A model generated the notes under the pieces. It was given only the letters and a program-made list of their open reading frames with translations, had not been told where the DNA came from and did not search any database. The position numbers and the translations under genes are program-made. Below are positions 1 through 5,369 of a stretch of DNA of 6,135 nt, piece by piece; positions within the stretch are counted from its first letter, which is position 1; each line of letters begins with the position of its first letter. The DNA comes from Cryomorphaceae bacterium (lineage in GTDB: Bacteria > Bacteroidota > Bacteroidia > Flavobacteriales_D > Crocinitomicaceae). The stretch spans positions 1-6,135 of the forward strand of contig JAIXRD010000049.1 in assembly GCA_027485365.1 (NCBI GenBank), given 5' to 3'.

Positions 1-660
1 AGTGGTCATTACTTTTCTGTTTTTCGGGGAACGTCCTACATGTTTATTTACAGTGCCCGGCTCTGTCACGTCTCCCCATACCAAGGCCCAATAAATACGC
101 TTGGTTGTCTTTTCGTAAAATTGTTTAGCCAGGTGGGTTAAGGCATGTTCTGTTTTAGCAACGACTAATAAACCCGCAGTATTTTTATCGATGCGGTGCA
201 CTAATCCAGGACGACCATAATAATTATTTGGAAGGGATGGTAAGTGATTAAAATGATAAACCAACGCATTTACTAAAGTGCCAGAGTAATTTCCATATCC
301 AGGATGAACTACTAATCCAACCGGTTTATTAACTACCAGCAACTCGTTATCTTCGTATACTATATCTAAGGGAATGTTCTGAGGAATCAATTCGATTTCA
401 CGAACAGGGTAGGGCATTACAATGGAAATATCATCCATTGGTTTTATTCGATAATTCGGTTTTACCGCCTTTTGATTTACGAGTACATTCCCATTGCGGG
501 CCGCAACTTGAATGCGATTCCGAGATGTTTTTGGCATCCGGTCGATCAGGAACTTATCAATTCTAACGATGCTTTGTCCGGGGTCTACCTGAAAACGATG
601 GTGTTCATATAATTCCTCTTCATCCTGCTCGGAATCATGCAATTCAATATCCTCATTCAC
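1..660 (-). CDS. rluD: RluD-like 23S rRNA pseudouridine synthase (RluA family), C-terminus cut by window edge
   Basis: Converts specific uridines in large-subunit rRNA to pseudouridine in the cytoplasm. The 220 visible codons run open to base 1. Residues about 1-20 are a very acidic leader. Residues about 31-80 form an S4 RNA-binding domain (RIDKFLIDRMPKTSRNRIQ). The catalytic domain begins near residue 96. Its signature GRPGLVHRIDKNTAGLLVVA spans 149-168 and contains the catalytic aspartate, D158, of the HR(L/I)D motif. S4 domain plus GRPG-HRID points to RluD rather than RluA or RluC, but the exact target uridines are inferred. The start is GTG at 660-658: an in-frame TGA lies only a few codons upstream, and the next in-frame ATG falls inside the S4 domain. 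The start lies within the end of the upstream T9SS gene (8-base overlap), implying translational coupling. About 100 or more C-terminal residues are expected outside the window. Confidence 0.93.
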   Translation of the reverse strand, partial: MNEDIELHDSEQDEEELYEHHRFQVDPGQSIVRIDKFLIDRMPKTSRNRIQVAARNGNVLVNQKAVKPNYRIKPMDDISIVMPYPVREIELIPQNIPLDIVYEDNELLVVNKPVGLVVHPGYGNYSGTLVNALVYHFNHLPSLPNNYYGRPGLVHRIDKNTAGLLVVAKTEHALTHLAKQFYEKTTKRIYWALVWGDVTEPGTVNKHVGRSPKNRKVMTT

Positions 661-2872
661 ACCGTAGAATTTTCATTACTTGTTCAGGATGTTGTATGGA
701 TCGGATGAAGTAATACCCCGAGTTTAGACCACTTAAATCTATCAAATTGTCATGATTTTCAGTGATAAAACGGCCTTGAATATCGTATAATTCAAACCCC
801 TTTTCATCGCTGTATGGGCTAACAATATGAATTACTGATTGCGTTGGATTCGGATATACGGCATATTTAAGCGCTTGTATCTGCTCCACACCAAGTTCTC
901 CATCAAGTGCTGTGGAAACGATTGGACGTAGCATGGCGGAACCTGGGAACGGCGGGTTTTCCCACGTTGCACCAAAATCTACGCTGTAGAAAATTTCTTG
1001 CGAGTGATCAATGTTTCGGTCTAAACCAAGATTATATCGAACAGCATCCACTTGTCTCCATCCAATAAAAAAGGAGCTGCCAACAGGGATTTTCTGACCA
1101 TTCGGAAAGTAATATGCATTGAAGTTATTTAATCCATTGGCATAGGTGGGTTGTCTTGGTGAAAATGCATCGTCTTCAAACAACACGGCTCCAGGTTGAC
1201 CATTCAAATCTTCCCAAACAGTCAGGTAGAACAACTTGGTTGAAACATCCGTTACCGACGGAACAAAATGGAGGTAAACACCAAGCAAAGAATCGGCCTC
1301 ATAGGCATTGAAGTGAACCGCCAGCATAGATTGAACTCCAGTTGGACCAAAAGCGGCCTCTGCTGATCCGTCGTCGTAACTGTAATAATTATAAAACCCT
1401 TGAAGAAATTCGCAGGTGTCATTACTGATTAAGTTGGGAAATTGTGCAGAAACAGACGCATTCACGGTAAATACCTGTTGATTTCCAGGTAAGGTTCTGT
1501 CGTATTCATAGCCTGCAGATAAATCATGGTAAGAGGTGAATAGGGTGTTTGGATTATAATTAATATTCCCTTCTGCCAACAAAAATCCAGGTAAACTAAA
1601 ATTCCCAACCTGTGAACCATTGTGTTGGACAACAACTTGACCATTTTGATAATTCTCTGCGGAATTACTTCCGTTAAATACTTTCACTTCTAAACCATTA
1701 GTCATCATACCTGCTGAGGTGTTTTTATAATGGTCCCATGGAACGCTCGTATAGTCTTGCAGCAAGGAATAAAGCGGATAACACAAGGCAAAATCTTTAA
1801 ATAAGGTATCCGTGTAATCAGATAATGCACGCAAATGCACATAATCAACGTGGAAATGATCTAATGAACCGCTTAAGGCACCATAGTTTTTAAATCGAAT
1901 CTTAAATCCGTCCCGAAAAAACTGATCATCAAGCACGGGAATATGCACCGGTTTAAAGGGATGAACACCTGTTCCGGATACACTCCATATGTGCTTCCAT
2001 TGGTCAAGGTCCTCTGCATAAAACTCTAAGATTAAGGAATCACCGGCTTCGGGTACATCTCCCAGTCCTTCAGGTTGATATAAAAAACTGAAATATAGGG
2101 AGTCGCCAGCATTATAGTTAGAGAGATTGATGCATTTAGAGGTTAAACGGTCTCCGTAATTAGTTACCGCGCTTCCAAATTGATAGGGATATCCATCCTC
2201 ATCTAAGCCGTCAAAGGTTGCTACACCAAGGGAACGAGGATTGAACCCAAAGCGCATGTTGTGATAGGCCATTCGATCGATCCATATCTTGGTGGAATCC
2301 TCAATGGTTTGAAAAAACACCGTAGCGGAATCTTGGGTATATGCGGGATTACTTATCCAAATCGTGTCGCTTTGGTCTTGCACCCCAACCGTATCATAAA
2401 TATAGTATGGAGGATATAAAGAAATCAGAGTGCCTACGGGTGGATATATCGTTAAATTATTTTCAGTAACATTCAATGCTGGAAAGGTCACATCGGTTGT
2501 AGTTTCTGTTGCAATATCATAGGTTCTTCGAAAGGTTGCCTGGTTGGTATAGCTTAATCCATTCGCCAACGGAAGGTTAGTTGACGGATTCACCAAGCGG
2601 TAGTATGTTTGTTGTGTATTGCCGGGGGCATTATATACCCCTTGAAATACCTGAAACTTGCTGGTCGAAAAATCATCGAATACAGGTAAGTCTAACGTAT
2701 CTGAGGCAAAGATAAACGTGCTGTCTATGCTAAGTGATTTTACACTGGCATTCGGTTTTTCAAGTCCATAAACAGGTTCAAATCCGATGTTTTTTCCTGT
2801 ATTGTGTTCCAGTTCTTGTCCGAAACTGACCATTATGCAGGCAAGTGCTGCGATTAAAAGGGTGCTGCGCAT
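653..2872 (-). CDS. Secreted protein with T9SS type A C-terminal sorting domain, 739 aa, function unknown
   Basis: Predicted to be exported by Sec and then moved across the outer membrane by the type IX secretion system. Residues 1-19 are a signal peptide with a hydrophobic core (LLIAALACIMVSFG). A FDDFS motif at about 65-69 and residues about 215-350 resemble a MAM-like or jelly-roll beta-sandwich, rich in aromatic and Asp residues (ATFDGLDEDGYPY at 218-230). A second probable beta-sandwich starts at YSYDDGSAEAAFG (497-509) and runs to about 650. The sorting domain covers about 664-739, opening with YAVYPNPTQS and including ELYDIQGR and LSGLNSGYYFIR. The tail ends MKILRCE, with a cysteine next to last. 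No catalytic motif is recognisable, so adhesion, matrix or binding roles are only guesses. The ATG overlaps the PASTA stop (TAATG) and the TGA overlaps the rluD start, so it is probably co-translated with both. Confidence 0.93.
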   Translation of the reverse strand: MRSTLLIAALACIMVSFGQELEHNTGKNIGFEPVYGLEKPNASVKSLSIDSTFIFASDTLDLPVFDDFSTSKFQVFQGVYNAPGNTQQTYYRLVNPSTNLPLANGLSYTNQATFRRTYDIATETTTDVTFPALNVTENNLTIYPPVGTLISLYPPYYIYDTVGVQDQSDTIWISNPAYTQDSATVFFQTIEDSTKIWIDRMAYHNMRFGFNPRSLGVATFDGLDEDGYPYQFGSAVTNYGDRLTSKCINLSNYNAGDSLYFSFLYQPEGLGDVPEAGDSLILEFYAEDLDQWKHIWSVSGTGVHPFKPVHIPVLDDQFFRDGFKIRFKNYGALSGSLDHFHVDYVHLRALSDYTDTLFKDFALCYPLYSLLQDYTSVPWDHYKNTSAGMMTNGLEVKVFNGSNSAENYQNGQVVVQHNGSQVGNFSLPGFLLAEGNINYNPNTLFTSYHDLSAGYEYDRTLPGNQQVFTVNASVSAQFPNLISNDTCEFLQGFYNYYSYDDGSAEAAFGPTGVQSMLAVHFNAYEADSLLGVYLHFVPSVTDVSTKLFYLTVWEDLNGQPGAVLFEDDAFSPRQPTYANGLNNFNAYYFPNGQKIPVGSSFFIGWRQVDAVRYNLGLDRNIDHSQEIFYSVDFGATWENPPFPGSAMLRPIVSTALDGELGVEQIQALKYAVYPNPTQSVIHIVSPYSDEKGFELYDIQGRFITENHDNLIDLSGLNSGYYFIRSIQHPEQVMKILRCE

Positions 2873-3690
2873 TATTGTTCTTCGTTTTCAATGTAACCGT
2901 TGAAATCTTTGCGAAGGTGAATGGTAAATGGGGTAGATTTCGGTACGGTTTCTCCTTCAATGTATTCAGGACTCTGAATAATTACCCGCGATGCAAGGGT
3001 GTCCTCTCTGGTAATACAATCATTACAAATATAATTTACTGAAACACCAAGGGTATCAATAATGTATTTGGCATCGCCATAAGTTAAGCCAAAGAAGTCA
3101 GGAATACTAATAGGTTCACCTTCATCGTTTTCTCCAACAATTAAAATAATGGTCGCTCCAACCGGAATACGAGCACCTTCTTTGATTCGATTTCCTTTGT
3201 ATAGTTGTTCTAAGACGGATCCATTCGCATCGTTCGTGGGCTTGTATCGAATAATCCATTTTAAGCCCCTGCTTTGTAGCGTGTTTTCAGCAAATTTTAG
3301 TTGCCTGTGGATTAGGCTTGGCATTTCTACCATGTCCGTTTTCTTGGTCACGCGTAGTGCAATGGTACGACCGGATTTCACAAAAAGTAAGGAAAAAGCA
3401 GTTGATTTTGGATTTTGGGAAACAATGGTACCTGCGGGTTTTGATGGGTCGTAAATAGAGTCTAAGATTTGATATTCTAAGCCTAAATCCTCTAAAATCA
3501 CCTTTGCTTCCTCTGCATTTTTACCTACCAAGTTAGGTACTTCAATGCGCTCGCCATGGTTGGTAGAAAATCGCAAAAATACCATCATAATAAAGACCAC
3601 CGAAAGGTAGAATAAGATAACTAAACCAAGCTGCTTTAAAAAATACTTGGATAATACAAAAGCCTTTATCTGTGTAAAAAGCGGATTCAT
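2872..3690 (-). CDS. Membrane-anchored protein with three PASTA domains, no kinase domain
   Basis: A 272-residue protein with a basic cytoplasmic N-terminus (about 1-19), one transmembrane helix (about 20-40, LGLVILFYLSVVFIMMVFL) and a periplasmic tail of three PASTA units at about 49-116, 119-187 and 193-261. Each begins with the typical hydrophobic-x-x-P motif: IEVPNLVG, VEMPSLIH and ISIPDFFG. The first two contain the G-x-x-hydrophobic-x-Q/E-x-P/G pattern before a closing strand. PASTA domains in other phyla bind peptidoglycan fragments or beta-lactams, usually attached to Ser/Thr kinases or penicillin-binding proteins. Here no enzyme domain is present, so a sensing or scaffold role at the cell wall is inferred. 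The third unit contains a CxxC pair (C222, C225), unusual for this fold. In Bacteroidota such genes are commonly found next to rluD and a D-Ala-D-Ala ligase gene, consistent with this neighbourhood. It lies 17 bases after the LOG gene and overlaps the next gene by one base. Confidence 0.93.
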   Translation of the reverse strand: MNPLFTQIKAFVLSKYFLKQLGLVILFYLSVVFIMMVFLRFSTNHGERIEVPNLVGKNAEEAKVILEDLGLEYQILDSIYDPSKPAGTIVSQNPKSTAFSLLFVKSGRTIALRVTKKTDMVEMPSLIHRQLKFAENTLQSRGLKWIIRYKPTNDANGSVLEQLYKGNRIKEGARIPVGATIILIVGENDEGEPISIPDFFGLTYGDAKYIIDTLGVSVNYICNDCITREDTLASRVIIQSPEYIEGETVPKSTPFTIHLRKDFNGYIENEEQ

Positions 3691-3695
3691 TAAAA

Positions 3696-3703
3696 CAAAT
3701 ATA
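3696..3703 (-). promoter_or_regulatory. Candidate Bacteroidota -7 promoter element (TATATTTG) before the PASTA gene
   Basis: On the minus strand the 17-base LOG-PASTA gap contains TATATTTG, an exact match to the Bacteroidota -7 consensus TAnnTTTG. It ends five bases before the PASTA ATG. A transcript begun here would have almost no leader. No good -33 TTG lies at the expected 19-21-base spacing; the nearest candidate is a weak TTA. It may be an internal promoter for PASTA, the T9SS gene and rluD, or a chance match in AT-rich DNA. Confidence 0.4.
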
Positions 3704-3707
3704 CAGA

Positions 3708-4391
3708 TTAAAAATTAGGACTTAACGGATGATTCTCAAAGAAGCCTTCAATGTAAGAGACCGCAGACTCTACATCATCAACTACTTTAAATAATTCTAA
3801 ATCACTTGCAGATATGTTTTGTTCTTTAGTTAGCATGGTGTTTTCAACCCATTCTAACATTCCGTTCCAATATTCAGAACCGAATAATACAATAGGCCTT
3901 CGTCGGATTTTCTTTGTTTGAATGAGAGTCATCGCCTCAAAAAACTCATCTAAGGTTCCAAAGCCACCCGGCATTATAACAAAGGCTTGGGAGTATTTAA
4001 CGAAAACTACTTTGCGTACAAAGAAATAATTAAATTCTAAGTTGTGTTCTTGGTCAATATATGGATTGTGATTCTGTTCAAAAGGCAAATCAATGTTGAG
4101 TCCAACGGATGGGCCATTTCCCTGTTGTGCGCCTTTATTTGCAGCTTCCATAATGCCCGGACCCCCGCCGGAGATAATTCCAAAGCCCCTGGATGCTAGA
4201 CGTTCTGCAAGTTGTTCAGAAAGTTGATAATACGGATTGTCTGGTTTGGTTCGCGCTGACCCAAAAATAGAAACACAAGGTCCAATTTTTGCCATCCGGT
4301 CATAGGCTTCAACAAATTCTGACATTATTTTGAATATCGACCAACTGTCGTTGCTTTTTATTTCGTTCCAATCCTTTCTACTGTGATCCAT
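3708..4391 (-). CDS. LOG family (TIGR00730-type) nucleotide phosphoribohydrolase
   Basis: A Rossmann-fold protein of the LOG group, which cleaves nucleoside 5'-monophosphates (cytokinin riboside monophosphates in plants, AMP-like substrates in bacteria) to free base and ribose 5-phosphate in the cytoplasm. The frame is open from an ATG at 4433 (241 residues). I prefer the second ATG at 4391, giving 227 residues that start MDHSRKDWNEIK. Numbered on the long form, the signatures are GPCVSIFGSART (51-62), GGGPGIMEAANKGAQQG (89-105), the arginine of FFVRK (R140) and PGGFGTLDE (155-163). R140 and E163 correspond to the catalytic pair known in the family. The first 14 residues of the long form (MHIRSKFYFCKKTP) look unlike family members, and a -7 promoter element lies within their coding stretch. 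The gene is first in the minus-strand run and ends 17 bases before the PASTA gene. The natural substrate cannot be told from sequence. Confidence 0.9.
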   Translation of the reverse strand: MDHSRKDWNEIKSNDSWSIFKIMSEFVEAYDRMAKIGPCVSIFGSARTKPDNPYYQLSEQLAERLASRGFGIISGGGPGIMEAANKGAQQGNGPSVGLNIDLPFEQNHNPYIDQEHNLEFNYFFVRKVVFVKYSQAFVIMPGGFGTLDEFFEAMTLIQTKKIRRRPIVLFGSEYWNGMLEWVENTMLTKEQNISASDLELFKVVDDVESAVSYIEGFFENHPLSPNF

Positions 4392-4404
4392 GGGAGTTTT
4401 TTTA

Positions 4405-4412
4405 CAAAAGTA
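4405..4412 (-). promoter_or_regulatory. Candidate -7 promoter element (TACTTTTG) for the LOG gene
   Basis: On the minus strand TACTTTTG matches the Bacteroidota TAnnTTTG consensus exactly. It lies 13 bases before the ATG at 4391, a sensible leader length. It is downstream of the ATG at 4433, so it supports the shorter protein. No convincing -33 TTG is seen at the expected distance. Confidence 0.5.
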
Positions 4413-4416
4413 AAAT

Positions 4417-4445
4417 TTGCTTCGGATATGCATGGCTTTATTTTG
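4417..4445 (+). promoter_or_regulatory. Candidate Bacteroidota-type promoter for the DUF2279 gene
   Basis: A TTG at 4417-4419 is followed, after 19 bases, by TATTTTG at 4439-4445. This resembles the TTG / TAnnTTTG arrangement of the Bacteroidota primary sigma factor with one base missing in the -7 box. It ends 20 bases before the ATG at 4466. An alternative -7 box, TACTTTCG at 4454-4461, has one mismatch but sits only four bases from the ATG. The region also carries the opposite-strand LOG promoter candidate. Confidence 0.35.
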
Positions 4446-4465
4446 TTAATTCCTACTTTCGTTTA

Positions 4466-5323
4466 ATGCGTAGAATCTTCATTTCAGTTTCGCTCTTTTT
4501 GGCTTTTTGCTTGAATGCCCAAGGTAAGGATAGTTTACATGTACGAAAGGGGATAACGCATGCGGTTTTAAGTTCCTCGGCCGTGGGTTCACTCTTAGCC
4601 CTAAATCAAGTGTGGTATGCCCCCTACGCAACGGAAAAGTTTCATTTTTTTAATGATGCAGAACAATGGATGCAAATGGATAAATTTGGACATGCATTCA
4701 CTGGATATTTGATTACGAATGAACTCAATCGTGTGCATTATTGGGCTGCGGGGAAGCGTCAACCTTGGGTAGGAGCTGTATATGCGATATCATATTTAAG
4801 CGCCTTAGAACTCATGGATGGCTTTAGTTCGGGTTGGGGTTTTTCAGGGAGTGACATGTTAGCAAATGGGCTAGGGGTTGGCTTAGCTTTTTCGCAAAAT
4901 CATTTTTTTAATCGCCAATTGATCATTCCTAAATTTTCATTTTCTCGTTCTTCTTATGCTCTGGTACGACCAGAGATTTTAGGAAGCACCTATGCGGAGC
5001 AACTTTTGAAGGATTATAACGGACAAACCTATTGGGTGTCACTTCCTATTGCGACCTTCCTTAATTTGCCAAAACGCTTCAAGTGGATTTGTATTAGCCT
5101 TGGATATGGGTGCGATGCGAAATTAGTTGGGTCCCAGAATGCATGGAATGGGTTCAATGCGCGCCGCCAAGTATATCTGTCTATTGATATTGATTGTTCT
5201 TCGTTGGCACCAAGACATCCAAAACTTAATAAGGTCCTTACTCATTTGAATTTGATTAAAGTTCCCTTTCCATCGCTAGAGTTTTCTTCAGACAAAACGC
5301 GATTCCACTGGATTTCCTTTTAA
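4466..5323 (+). CDS. Exported DUF2279 family protein, function unknown
   Basis: A 285-residue protein with an N-terminal signal peptide, RRIFISVSLFLAFCLNAQ, probably cleaved near residue 19. The family hallmark FHFFNDAEQWMQMDKFGHAF lies at 59-78, with the conserved Asp-Lys-x-Gly-His core. It is followed by ELMDGFSSGWGFSGSDMLAN (115-134), a second conserved block rich in acidic and glycine residues. The stretches at about 33-48, 100-115 and 131-145 are hydrophobic and could be short membrane helices, so an envelope-associated or integral location is likely. DUF2279 members are widespread in Bacteroidota and have no established activity. The clustered His, Asp and Glu residues could bind a metal or act catalytically, but that is inference. 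It is transcribed alone, divergent from the LOG gene, and ends in a strong terminator. The ATG at 4466 is chosen because it places the signal peptide at the very N-terminus. Confidence 0.88.
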   Translation: MRRIFISVSLFLAFCLNAQGKDSLHVRKGITHAVLSSSAVGSLLALNQVWYAPYATEKFHFFNDAEQWMQMDKFGHAFTGYLITNELNRVHYWAAGKRQPWVGAVYAISYLSALELMDGFSSGWGFSGSDMLANGLGVGLAFSQNHFFNRQLIIPKFSFSRSSYALVRPEILGSTYAEQLLKDYNGQTYWVSLPIATFLNLPKRFKWICISLGYGCDAKLVGSQNAWNGFNARRQVYLSIDIDCSSLAPRHPKLNKVLTHLNLIKVPFPSLEFSSDKTRFHWISF

Positions 5324-5325
5324 CG

Positions 5326-5352
5326 AAAAAAGGCTCCCGAAGGAGCCTTTTT
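5326..5352. terminator. Bidirectional rho-independent terminator between convergent genes
   Basis: A perfect six-pair stem GGCTCC (5332-5337) / GGAGCC (5342-5347) with a CGAA loop is flanked by six A (5326-5331) and five T (5348-5352). It therefore reads as a hairpin plus T-tract on both strands. It starts three bases after the DUF2279 stop codon and lies 17 bases beyond the stop of the minus-strand surface-protein gene, so it probably ends both transcripts. Confidence 0.9.
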
Positions 5353-5369
5353 ATTAGTTTTTCATTTGA

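Noticed and set aside
1462..1644. 60-codon open frame on the minus strand inside the T9SS gene
   Set aside because: Lies wholly within a strongly supported coding frame, shows no domain or signal, and has composition expected of an out-of-frame reading.
2778..3042. Short open frames on both strands across the PASTA-T9SS junction
   Set aside because: They overlap two genes with clear domains and read as their shadows; no motif, promoter or homology-like pattern.
3149..3454. 101-codon plus-strand open frame opposite the PASTA gene
   Set aside because: Antisense to a gene with three clear PASTA units; cysteine- and phenylalanine-rich composition without any recognisable domain.
653..4433. A defence island or toxin-antitoxin system
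   Set aside because: The LOG, PASTA and rluD genes are ordinary housekeeping or envelope genes; no nuclease, NTPase, reverse transcriptase or toxin-like small gene pair is present.
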